A stretch of 64,000 nt of DNA from Lamellibrachia satsuma (Eukaryota > Annelida > Polychaeta > Sabellida > Siboglinidae): the NCBI GenBank assembly GCA_033239005.1, contig BSQZ01000001.1, positions 6,422,001 through 6,486,000 of the forward strand. The letters are read 5' to 3'. The notes below the pieces were generated by a model. It searched no databases. It was given only the letters and a program-made list of their open reading frames with translations, and was not told the origin of the DNA. A program made the translations under genes and the position numbers. Positions 24,392 through 34,558 of this stretch are shown in pieces (positions within the stretch are counted from its first letter, which is position 1; the number at the start of each line of letters is the position of its first letter).

Positions 24392-24502
24392 TGCCCCCCC
24401 TTGTGAGGTGCAACAGCACTTCATGTAAGAATGGCGGAACATGCGATGAAAGCACTGGATGTAAATGTGCAGACAACTGGTATGGAACTTACTGCACACA
24501 AG
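24392..24502 (+). CDS. EGF-like domain exon of a cell-surface receptor
   Basis: This 111-bp exon encodes one EGF-like domain with six cysteines spaced C-x4-C-x5-C-x5-C-x-C-x8-C. It includes the usual CKNGGTC core and a W-Y-G-T-Y-C end. The acceptor is ctcccttag|TG and the exon is phase 1-1. The 3' splice donor is the rare GC type (CAAG|gcaagt), otherwise a perfect match to the donor consensus. The exon joins in frame to the Ig exon at 25540 and could be joined upstream to the Thr-rich exons. The domain would sit outside the cell. The family does not reveal a ligand. Confidence 0.85.
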
Positions 24503-24515
24503 GCAAGTGAAAGGA

Positions 24516-24862
24516 GCAGCAACAATATTGTATGCAGCAATATTGCATGCTGCAATATTGCATGCGGCAATGTTGTATGCGGCAATGTTGCATGTGGCAA
24601 TGTTGTATGCGGCAATGTTGCATTCGGCAATGTTGCATGCGGCAATGTTGCATGCGGCAATGTTGTATGCGGCAATGTTGCATGCGGCAATGTTGCATGT
24701 GGCAATGTTGTATGTGTATGCGGCAGTGTTGTATGTGGCAATGTTGTATGTGGCAATGTTATATGCGGCAATGTTGTATGTGTATGCGGCAATGTTGTAT
24801 GTGGCAATGTTGCATGCGGATATATTCCATGCGGCAATATTTTATTCAGCAATATTGTATGC
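24516..24862. repeat. 15-bp minisatellite (gcggcaatgttgcat)n
   Basis: About 22 units of 15 bp, varying between gcatgcgg, gtatgcgg and gtatgtgg, begin 14 bp after the EGF exon donor. As the unit is a multiple of 3, several frames stay open on both strands. Those frames are by-products, not genes. Confidence 0.95.
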
Positions 24863-25030
24863 ACAGTGTTATAGTTACTCTTGTAATGTCTGTTCAAGTA
24901 AATCTCTTTACATATCTTATGATTTTATTGATGACTTCCTGGCATATTACACTAAATATTGACAATTTCATATTTGGAACTAGCAACATTGGGCAACTTT
25001 TTTTGCAAACTAAATATATCATCCCCTTTA

Positions 25031-25141
<111 letters not shown>

Positions 25142-25539
25142 TGTGTGTATAAATTTTTTTCGTAATTTGTAAATTTTTAATTGTATTAATTTTTTTAATG
25201 GGGATGACATATTTAGTTTTTTTTTTAAATATATATATATATATATAATAATATATATAATATATATGTAAGTAGTAAAGATAACAATAATAACTAATAA
25301 TTTTTGTTATGAATGATATCGAGTCTAGCATCTTGACTGCCAAAGTTGTTTTAATTGATTGATGATTTTATGGTAAAAAACAATCACATGCAATATTGTT
25401 TATATATGTATGCGTGTGCATATGTAGAAATTAGTGTGTTTGTTGGAAATAAATTATTTATTGATTGATTTATTACTTTTACATTTTAAAATATTTGTTT
25501 TTTGCAAAATTAAACATCCACATGTTTCTGTTGTGACAG

Positions 25540-25779
25540 AGTGTCACCTGATCACCTCGGTCCCAGTATTCTACAATGTCACGCTTGGTGGTAATCACAC
25601 GTTTGAGTGCAATGCAAATGGGGGTGTGTCATGGAAAAGAAAGGAGGAAATCCACCCAGGGAGAACCCTGGCATTGGTGAACGTGCGCCAGATTCAAGAG
25701 GGTTACTACTACTGCTATGCGACATCCTCTGTCTGTACGCAGTCAGTGCGGTTTAAACTCACCGTGCTTCACTATTGGG
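25540..25779 (+). CDS. First immunoglobulin-like domain exon
   Basis: One 240-bp phase 1-1 exon encodes a complete Ig-like domain. It has the B-strand cysteine in FECNANGG, the C-strand tryptophan in VSWKRKEE, and the F-strand Y-x-C motif in GYYYCYA. The domain ends in a G-strand-like FKLTVLHYW. Extra cysteines (ECHL near the start and SSVC after the F strand) may form a second disulphide. The acceptor tgttgtgacag|AG and donor TTGGG|gtaggt are strong. There are two N-glycosylation sequons (NVT, NHT). It is an extracellular adhesion or recognition module next to the EGF domain. Confidence 0.9.
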
Positions 25780-25959
25780 GTAGGTGCCAGTAGACAATAC
25801 TGACTGATATGATAATGTAGTCTCCATTGTAGAGCATCATTACGTGGGAGATTGATCATGTGTTCATTATGTGGGAGATTGATCACAGTACAGGACTTTC
25901 TTGTTTGTGTGACTGTTTCGTAAATGCCCTTTGTATGTGATCACCCATTCAGTGTAGCT

Positions 25960-26190
25960 ATCATGGGTAACTGTCCCATGTTGGTGACTGTCCCATGTGT
26001 GTGACTGTCCCATATGTGAGATTGTCCCATGTGGGTGACTGTCCCATTTGTGTGACTGTCCTTTGTAGGTGACTGTCCTATGTGGGCGACTGTCCCATGT
26101 GGTCGACTGTCCCGTGTGGATGACTGTCCAATTTGTGTGACTGTCCCATATGTGTGACGGTGGGTGGTTGTCCCATGTGGGTTGCTGTAC
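25960..26190. repeat. ~15-17-bp minisatellite (gtgactgtcccatgtg)n
   Basis: About 14 imperfect copies in the intron between the two Ig exons, varying in the 'tttgtg/gtgggtg/gtgtg' linker. Confidence 0.9.
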
Positions 26191-26234
26191 ACAAGCTTCA
26201 TCTGGTATTATTTGATATTATTTCTATTCTGCAG

Positions 26235-26519
26235 AGACAGATGGCATTAAAAAATTTGAATCTGATGGGATAGAGGTGAAACCAGGCAAGTCTGTGGTCG
26301 TCAACTGTAGCGTGACCGGTCAGCCAGTGCCCAATGTCCAGTGGTCGCGCTTGATTGATGACGACTCATCCAACCCTAGCCTGGGTAATGCATCCGTGGG
26401 ATGGTCACTGCTAGAATTGCACAGTTTCCAGGCGGATGATGCTGGACAGTATGTCTGCTCAGCGTCATACCTGGATTTCCACACTAACTGGACCATCAGT
26501 ATCAAGTTGGTCGATGATG
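26235..26519 (+). CDS. Second immunoglobulin-like domain exon
   Basis: The exon is 285 bp, phase 1-1, with acceptor ctattctgcag|AG and donor GATGATG|gtaagc. It encodes an I-set-like Ig domain: KPGKSVVVNCSVTGQPVPNV with the B-strand Cys, QWSR with the Trp, and the D-D-A-G-Q-Y-V-C motif typical of I-set F strands. The G strand ends at ISIKLVDD. Three N-glycosylation sequons are visible (NCS, NAS, NWT). It directly precedes the transmembrane exons, so it is the membrane-proximal ectodomain. Confidence 0.92.
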
Positions 26520-26604
26520 GTAAGCTCTTTCTGGCCACAGCCACTGATAAAACTTCATTAAAATATTAATTTCTACTTGTCAATTGATGACCAGATTAAA
26601 ACAC

Positions 26605-26611
<7 letters not shown>

Positions 26612-26670
<59 letters not shown>
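26612..26670. repeat. (TA)n microsatellite
   Basis: About 30 TA dinucleotides in the intron after the second Ig exon. Confidence 0.95.
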
Positions 26671-26672
<2 letters not shown>

Positions 26673-27152
26673 CAGTGACATGCATTCCACATCACCATCT
26701 CTGTAATAACTTCAGACAGTGCCATAATTTACTGCCACAAAGCCCCAGCTTCACATTACCCTGTGTTCACCTGTGGTAGTTGTTAAATAAGGTGATGACT
26801 AAGCTTTGCTAATTTTGGGAAAGTCTGTGCAAAGATGAACAACTACATTGAAATAATATCAAACATTCATAACAAAACATATTGTCTATTTATGTAATAT
26901 AAATGTATGTGTGTAGAGATATATATTATTAGAAATCCAGATATTTTAATTAGTATGAGTCTGCTATTGATCTTTGATAATAATAATAAATATTGATAGG
27001 TGATGTCTCTCTGTGGCTGACTTCTGTCTCAAGAGACAATGTCTTCTACTGCTGGTTGTTTGTGGTGCTGTAGGCACTGTGGTCTTAGTTTTGTGAGATG
27101 TTTGTTGGTATGATGGTTGATGGCAGGTAATATGTGTTCTGTTTCCTTGCAG

Positions 27153-27275
27153 GCAGTGGTTTACAGACGTGGGTGATTGTGGTTATTGTGGTTCTTTGTG
27201 TGGTCCTTCTGGGTGTCCTGGTTCTTTTCCTCCTCTTGAAGTTGCTGCTCAACAAGTCTCCAGAGAAAGCCATAG
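27153..27275 (+). CDS. Transmembrane exon 1
   Basis: This 123-bp phase 1-1 exon encodes GSGLQTWVI followed by about 24 hydrophobic residues (Val/Leu/Ile-rich), then the basic stop-transfer sequence KLLLNKSPEKA. The acceptor is tttccttgcag|GC and the donor CATAG|gtaaga. It is a typical type I membrane anchor right after the Ig domain. The exon is symmetrical and is followed by a second membrane exon, so it may be used alternatively rather than together with that one. Confidence 0.88.
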
Positions 27276-27461
27276 GTAAGAACATAACCTAATCACCAGC
27301 ACATCAAAGCTAATGCAACAGTTCTATGTAGGAACTTTTAATATTCTTGATCAGAGATAATAAGTCTGCATGAATGCAAGGCTTGCCAACCAACCATAAT
27401 TAAAATAAAGTAATTCTGACAACACTGTCAAATGTATGAGAGGTGTTCCAAAATATAGGAT

Positions 27462-27532
27462 GGAGGATTCATCATGTAGTATTCTCTAGATCATGTAGTA
27501 TTCTCTAGATCGTGTAGTATTCTCTAGATCGT
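27462..27532. repeat. Three-copy 25-bp tandem repeat
   Basis: Three copies of 'tcatgtagtattctctagatc' type sequence in the intron between the two TM exons. Confidence 0.85.
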
Positions 27533-27718
27533 TCTGTCTTGCCTGGCTCGTCATTTATGCATGACTATTCAAGGAGTGATCAACAAGACCCGGTCCATAG
27601 TACATTTTGTAGGCCCATTCATAGACTCTATGCCGAATAACAATTTTCTGTTTGTCTTTTTAATGATAATTATCTTATGACTGATTAACAAATACATTGT
27701 ATATGTCCAATGTTTCAG

Positions 27719-27829
27719 AACCATTTGGAAGCAAAACAAAGTTGATAGTGGTTGGACTCTTGGTGGTCATCCTACTGCCTGGCATTGGGATCGCCCTGGT
27801 CATCTCGTACTATCTGGTCAAGGTCACAG
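27719..27829 (+). CDS. Transmembrane exon 2
   Basis: This 111-bp phase 1-1 exon has acceptor aatgtttcag|AA and donor GTCACAG|gtgagg. After EPFGSKTK it encodes about 22 hydrophobic residues (LIVVGLLVVILLPGIGIALV) and ends SYYLVKVT. If both TM exons are included, the protein would cross the membrane twice and the lysine-rich tail would lie outside. If one is skipped, the protein is an ordinary type I receptor. Both exons preserve frame when skipped. The G-rich centre differs from exon 1, so this is not a recent copy. Confidence 0.85.
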
Positions 27830-28871
27830 GTGAGGACTGGACAGTCTTTCTTCTATCTTTCAAAGGCAGGGTTGGGTTCAGTTACTATTGTAATTGTGTA
27901 ATTTGTAATTAGTTACAACTACAGTGTAATTGTAATTGATTTGTTACGATAATGTACGGTAATTATGTTTTTATGCGGCCATGTATTTGTAATTGACCGT
28001 TATAATTAACCATTGCAATTGACCGTTGTAATTTAACCCAACACTGACTGCAGGAATTCACCTGAAAACATGTATAAAATTGAACAATAATGATGCCTGT
28101 AATTTTTCTTTATTTATTTAATTTATTGTAATACACACCTGTAGTTTTTTGCATAACTGTAATTGTGTTTTTTGAAGTGAATTGTAACTGATTTTACTGA
28201 AGTGTTGTAATTGAGTGTTTATGATGCTGCATAATTAACAACTATAACTGGAACTTTTTATTGAGCCGAACCCTGTTCAAAGGTACTGCTGAAGAGAAAC
28301 AAATTCCATGACATGTTGTTTATCCTTAATTGAGTAATTATTGAAATTTTTAGAAAGAAATCATTCACATTTGGGTTTTTTTTTTATTATTTTATGATGC
28401 ACTAGAAAGGCTTTTCTTGAAATGTTTTGTGCTTTCTTTTTTTGACAACACATCTGTTTTCAAATATGAATGTTTTGTTTTGCAACATCTGAAATTCTTG
28501 ACAGACAATGGTTTAAATGCACAAACATACTACTTACATCACGGATCTGGCCAAAATGCTGCCATTAAATTCATGTCTTTATCTTGGGACTGCCTTGTAT
28601 GTATCACCAATTAAGATGTCTGAGGATTCTAAAACATTATTACTTGTTAGCGTACCCCATCGATAACCCCTGGACAATACCTCAAGGCAGATTCGTAATA
28701 AAATGACTAACACTTCCAGGTATTTAATTGCAAAAAAATGACAGAAATGTGTTCAGTAATTTACAGTATTGTGAAGTTATGGACAAGTTTAAGTGTCATC
28801 TGCCAAAACGCTGCCATAGCCACAATAATTTTATTTGAATTGACTAATTAATAAATATCGGCTTGTTGTAG

Positions 28872-28905
28872 AGTCCAGCAACGGAGAGGAACCAAAAAGA
28901 GAAAG
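28872..28905 (+). CDS. Micro-exon of the cytoplasmic tail
   Basis: A 34-bp exon (phase 1 in, phase 2 out) encodes ESSNGEEPKRER. The acceptor is gcttgttgtag|AG and the donor GAAAG|gtctgt. It changes the phase series from 1 to 2, marking the switch from shuffled ectodomain modules to the tail. The charged composition fits a juxtamembrane cytosolic segment. Support comes from exact phase agreement with both neighbours. Confidence 0.75.
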
Positions 28906-29159
28906 GTCTGTATTTATGATTGAATTATGGGTTATCATTTGGACTTATGAATACAGGGTGTATACTGATCTCAGGTTGGTTGTATGAAGCTCAAGCCTAA
29001 ACTGAAAACTGTAAACAAACATGTATGAAAACCACAGTTCTCAGCACAAATTCATTGTGTGAATTAATAAGTAATAATGGCTCATAGAAGTATGTTAGAT
29101 ACTACGGTTAATGAATCATATACATTGATATTTAATCATATATGATGTTTATTTCGTAG

Positions 29160-29327
29160 GACACCAAGCAATGCGACTGCATCCAAAGTCCACCCAGAAA
29201 CGACTGGCAATGAAGAGCAGGTGATATCCAACAATGGCACTAAGGGAGGCGCCGTTACCCCTGCCCTATCTGCTGTGTCTGGAACGCCTCTTGCTCTTTC
29301 AGGCACTGTTACCCAGATGCACGGGGG
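29160..29327 (+). CDS. Cytoplasmic tail exon, Ser/Thr/Gly-rich
   Basis: This 168-bp exon, phase 2 in and 2 out, has acceptor gtttatttcgtag|GA and donor GGGGG|gtgagt. It encodes a low-complexity tail segment (RTPSNATASKVHPETTGN, then GTKGGAVTPALSAVSG) with no recognised domain and no ITAM/ITIM-like tyrosine motif, as it contains no Tyr. It could carry Ser/Thr phosphorylation sites. It joins in frame to the last exon. Confidence 0.8.
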
Positions 29328-29807
29328 GTGAGTGGAATATTGCTTTTGTCCCAATCCTGGGGTTATTTTATAGAATAACAAAACCCAGAGCTGTTATCAG
29401 AATATGTTAACAGTTTATGAGCAAAAAAGATTCCTTATTATTTGCAGATAATAATTTTACATATCACATATATTTTTTGTCACAGTTCCATTTCTGAAAT
29501 GAATTGTTTGTTTCCTATGTTATCTATTTAATGAACACTATGCCGGTGGTTCGGGGGTATGGGAGACGCATGTCCTCAAAAATTATCTGGAGCAAGTCCC
29601 CATGCCAAAAAAAATTTTCTCAGTGCAACAGATTACGAAGTCAGACTACGTGCAACAAATTTCAATCTTATTTTATATTTTTTTGGGAGAGAATGACAGA
29701 TCCCCTAACAAAGCTGCACACCTTCTCTGCTTGCTGTACACCACTGACAAATTTCCATGCCCCTCAACTAAAAATCTTGGATCTACTCCTGTTGGTTAAT
29801 ATCAGAG

Positions 29808-30307
29808 ACAGACAGACATAGTGTGAGACAGACAGAGAGTTAGACTCTTTGAGTGAGACAGAGAGTGAGATAGAGATTGAAACAGAGAGTGAGACATAGA
29901 CAGAGACCGAGTGAGACAGATACATAGTGAGAGAGAGAGAGTCAGACAGAGATTGACAGACAGTGAGACTCTTTGAGTGACAGAGAGAGAGAGAGGGAGA
30001 GAGAGAGAGAGAGAGAACATGATACAGAAAGAGAGGGAGAGTGAGACAGAGAATGGGACATACAAAATGTGAGACAGAGAGCTGATTGAGGCAGAGTAAA
30101 ACAGAGAGAATGGGACAGACAGGGAGTAAGACATGAAGGGACAGAGAGTGGGGGTGGGAGAGAGAGAGAGTGAGAGAGACAGACAGACAGACAGACAGAG
30201 AGTGGGGGAGGGAGGGAGAGAGAGATATATATATAGACAGAGAGAGAGAGACACACACACACACACACACACAGACAGACAGACAAACAGAGAGTGGGGG
30301 AGGGAGG

Positions 30308-30339
<32 letters not shown>

Positions 30340-30510
30340 GAGTGAGGGAGGGAGAGAGAGAGGGGGGAGAGGGAGACGGAGATGGAGACATAAATAGAGA
30401 GGGAGACAGAGACATAAATAGAGAGGGAGACAGAGAAAGATAGAGATTGAGACAGAAAGAGAAACAGGGAGAGATGGACAGAGAGACAGGCAGACAGATT
30501 AAGAGGTATT
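29808..30510. repeat. ~700-bp purine-rich low-complexity tract (GA/GACA)n
   Basis: The + strand is almost all A and G, with regular C in agacagacag blocks and a short (CA)n at 30250-30272. It fills the end of the last intron. The long frames on both strands here (Ser/Leu-rich or Arg/Glu-rich) reflect the repeat and are not genes. Confidence 0.95.
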
Positions 30511-30552
30511 AATTATGGTTTCTGAGTATAACCACTTTGTTGTTGTGTACAG

Positions 30553-30745
30553 GTCTCCCATGAAGCTTGATCCTCTAGTTCACACGGAAACCAATGATGT
30601 GGTGAATGGACAGGAAGAGAAAAAGAAGAAAAAGAAGAAGAAGAAGAAGCACAGGAAGCAAAAACACGAGGAGGATGTGGAAAACGAGGTCGAGGATGTG
30701 ACAGCTGAGACGACGTTGGTGTCCGGTGACCCAGAGGAGACATAG
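30553..30745 (+). CDS. Last exon: lysine-rich then acidic C-terminal tail, with stop
   Basis: Phase 2 entry (tgtgtacag|GT) continues the exon at 29160. It encodes SPMKLDPLVHTETNDVVNG, then a run of about ten lysines within KKHRKQKH, then a Glu/Asp/Val-rich end (EDVENEVEDV) finishing DPEET with a TAG stop. The basic block could bind inner-leaflet lipids or act as a retention or nuclear-type signal if the tail is released. That is inference from composition. The long polypurine intron tract ends just before this exon. Confidence 0.85.
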
Positions 30746-32903
30746 AACTGTTGTCAACAGTGGGAGGGCTTCATACAATGTAACGACTGGTCTCTATCTT
30801 TTAAATATTTGGTTAATTATGATACAATGTCATTATAGTTGCTAACTATATTACCTATAACTTTCAAAATGTGCTATTACATATATTAAAACCTACATTG
30901 ACAATCATCGGAGCTGTTATGGTTAACTATAACCAATTTATATATTTAAATTTTTTTCAGGCCAGGAGTAAAATTGGTGTGTTGGTTCCTCATGTGAACC
31001 AAACAATTAAGAAGGCCATGCTCTCCATTTAGGTGATCTGTGGAAGTCATAATTATCAAATTAATTTCTCAGTGTGATATTATCAAACAAACAGTGTGCC
31101 GTTTGGAAAGTCCACGTAACAGATTGTTTATGGCCTATTTAATTTGTTTTCTTGCACATTGTTACAACATCAGTGATATTTCATGCAGTAGTTTCTAGTG
31201 AGCTTTTAATGTCAACACCAATGTTTGCTACTACTGGTGTTAAACCATTGCTACTATTGGCAGTGATTCACTGATACCTGCCATTACATTTGAACAGGCA
31301 GAAAATCACTGACATTTTTTACTTTAGAAATTAGATAAAGGTTAGTAGATGTGTATACACTTTTACATATTCTCCAAGTGACCTTGTTAAAGTACTCCAT
31401 TTTGTATACTTTTATTGCAACAGCAATTTTGCTAATTCAATGAAGATGTCATTCCATTGTAATACACTATCGTGTGTATTATAAAAGTTGTCAAAAATAA
31501 AGTTATATTCATGCTTGCATTTTAAATAATACGTGGCATTGGTGCAAATAACTGTCTATGTTGTTAATCCAGTAATACTTATTTTATATTTGTGAGTACT
31601 ACTGTATCTTCAATGTTGTGCGTAACATATTTATATCAACATGGGTACATGATGGAGGCAGATTTTCTGTGATATACTGACTTTGTGTTAAATACTTGCA
31701 TTGTACAGATTCCATAGCTGTGTTATTGGGATTTTAATTCAATTATATTTTTAATTTTTTTTACATGTTTATGCATTACACTTAAGTGGTTTTTTCTTGT
31801 AGTTTAATTTGTTACCAGTTTTGCTGTTAAAAGCATTGGTGTTGATATCAGCAATATGTGATGTATATAGCTTAACATACTTTTGTTGTGATATTATATG
31901 TGTCTGTATTAATGTGCACGTATGTATACCTGTACATAACATCTAACATATGGATGTGTTGTTTGTTGTCTGGTTTTAGAATGAAATATATGTATTGGTA
32001 TAATTGTTTTTGCATGGACATACCCGGTACGTAACATGATGAAGGTTATTATTACATACAAATGTAATTTGATGCTTTCTCAAAAGCATTACAGAGGAGG
32101 CGTGTAATAGTTACAACGTCAACAGGTTAAAATAATAAACTTGCAGAGGTAAAAAAAGTAAATATTGTGAAATCCTACAACTAGCATAATTATCAAATAT
32201 AAATGTGTTTGAAAGAACAAGAATAGTTCCTTGTGTATTGTGAGCTAAGTGGCCAGACACTTGTTTTGACAGGGGCAAATTTATATGAGGACAAAAGTGG
32301 TTTTGAAAATAGAATTGTCAATAACCTTACTTCCAACCATTTACACCAGGGACACATGTACATCAGTTATTTTACTCAAGGTTATAATTATTTAGTCTCA
32401 TAAAAGACATGTATTGTTAAATGATGATAGAATTGCAATATAACATTACAGCTTGTGAACACTTGTTTGAGCACAGAGAGGTTTTCCTGAAATATAGGTG
32501 CCCACTAGTAGCATCTAATACAATAATGTGTAATGTTATGAGTGTTGTTAAGTTGGTGTTTGTTCTGTAGCAGTTTTAAAGCTATCAGATGGTTATTTGA
32601 ATATTAGTGTTGTTTGCTGGAACAGCAATCAGATTTTTATATGAATTCAGTGCTTCTTGTAAATTAAATGTCTGTGGCTGTTTTCTCATAGTGCATAGTG
32701 CTTTTTAGCATAATGTTTTTCAGTATGCTGTATACTTAATCAGATATTTGTTTTTGTATTGCACTGTAACATAGATATATGAGAAATTATATTTTAGTAA
32801 AATATGTCAACATGTTAAATGTGTGTGTGTGTGTGTGTGTATATTATACAGTGTATTTAATTATATATATATATTTATATACAGGTACTTGTGTATATAC
32901 ATA

Positions 32904-32942
<39 letters not shown>

Positions 32943-33050
32943 ACACATATTCCCGGTTTGTGTGTATATATATACAAAATGTATATATATATATATACAT
33001 TGTTGTATACTTAAGATGGGTGATTGTACATATTTATTAATAAAAAGCAT
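30746..33050 (+). other. 3' UTR / downstream region of the receptor gene
   Basis: AT-rich and non-coding. The first AATAAA after the stop is at 31496-31501; other candidates lie near 32131 and 33033. A TG-repeat (32821-32840) and AT/TA tracts (32862-32995) occur further on. I see no second gene. Confidence 0.5.
31496..31501 (+). terminator. AATAAA polyadenylation signal, receptor gene
   Basis: The signal lies about 750 bp after the TAG at 30745, in 'tcaaaaataaagttatattc', followed by a TG-containing stretch. Confidence 0.45.
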
Positions 33051-34400
33051 GCACACCATAAAGATTGTTTGAGTTGCATATGTCAAACTGTAAAGCTTCT
33101 GGTTTGATTACTTAACACACTAGAAAAAACAGAGAGAAAACATCTGGCAGGGCCCTGACCAACATTCACGGGATTTCCCAAATACAGGCACAGGGAGGTG
33201 ATTGGTTAGGCCTGACCCTTGTAAGGGTCAGCAAGTAGACTTATCTGTCACATGCCGGCAGACATGAACTCATTCCTTATTGTTCAAAGTCAGTTGGCCG
33301 TGCACCAGTGCCTTGGTTACACCCATTTACTGAAAGAGTCCTGACAGCTCTAAAGTTTAAATAGCAAAACATGATTGAACAATATTGTCATACAAACCTG
33401 CTTCAGTTCCCTATATGATAATATGTATACCCCACCCATATTGTATATGTGTATGTGTCAGATGTTTTCAACCAAATTTATGCTGTTAATATTTACACAA
33501 CTGATAATGTGCTCCATTCATTTATTGTCCAACATTATACAGGTAACAGAGATAAATGAAGAGTGCTTGCTTGATTTAATTCCTCTTAAAATCCTGGTCT
33601 CTGGTGTTATAATCCTATATATTAATAGACATTTAATGTGTATACTGATTTGGGTGGCTATCCATAACGTCAAGTGTGAATATTATACTGTAACTTTCTA
33701 CCCAAATGTACTGTTTTTTGTAAAAAACAAATTGTGTGATTTACCAATGAGACAGTATGATGACCATGCACTTTATGACACTGCACAACACTGGTAGCCC
33801 AGAAAATGCCAAGCAAACACTTAAACGTCCCTCTTCAATTCGATTTTGTTCACTTGTCTCCACCCATACATACACACACTACACGCACTATAGTTATGTA
33901 CAAATACACTCAGAAACAACTCTATGCACAGTTGTATTTTAATTATGCACACCACTAGCACTAGCACTAGCTACATGTCACAACTAGCTACATAGCTATG
34001 CCTAGATAGCATATATAATACTTCCAATAAATATTTTTGACGCGACCCCTGCCGACAAAATACGAATAAACTAGGTCTAGGAAGTTTGGGACGATCCCGA
34101 CCGACTTTCACGAGGGGATGTCCCGCGAAACCAACGGAGCTGTGATTGGCGTAACCCGTTCGCCTGCTACCATGATTATAATCTCGACTGTTTGGAACTG
34201 TGCTCTGTTGTTTGACGTCATTCGTGCGTTACCTGCGGCTATTGCGTGTGCGCATATACCAAGGTGAACCATTATAATAGCGGTAGAGTTGCGATCCTCT
34301 GTTGGGAACATCATTTACAGTGGGGCCCCCTTCTGGCAGCAACAGTAACGCTTGCCCTGGGGGTATAGAAGGGGACGTCCCGGAAGAAGGAACGAAGCGG
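33051..34400. other. no gene recognised; GC content rises
   Basis: Sequence to about 34040 is AT-rich. It then becomes GC-richer, with CpG-containing sequence leading into the transposon end. One short match to the MITE-like ends (cgtccctcttcaattcg) lies near 33829. Confidence 0.4.
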
Positions 34401-34427
34401 CAATGAGGTCCCGTGCAGCCGCACTGG

Positions 34428-34461
34428 CCACCAGGGGGCGGTACTACCGTACCGGCACCTA
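34428..34461 (+). repeat. Left terminal inverted repeat of the THAP/YqaJ element
   Basis: Matches the reverse complement of the composite right repeat (47160-47137 plus 38821-38812) at most positions; the central ACTACCGTACCGGCAC block is identical. It also contains CCACCAGGGGGCGGTA, which matches the bilaterian CTCF core consensus. Confidence 0.75.
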
Positions 34462-34558
34462 GTATCACATGCGAAAACGAGGCACGGCCTGTTTGCGCGT
34501 GAATGTCCGGTCAATTATTCGCTTCGTCGCACATGAATATCATCGAGTAAGTGTTACA

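Noticed and set aside
24421..24962. Overlapping frames of 140-200 codons rich in Cys, Asn and Val or Thr and His
   Set aside because: All lie in a 15-bp minisatellite inside the EGF-Ig intron and are open in five frames.
29764..30415. Minus-strand Ser/Leu-rich frames of 150-170 codons
   Set aside because: They are simple translation of the (CT)n complement of the polypurine tract, with no start context and no domain.
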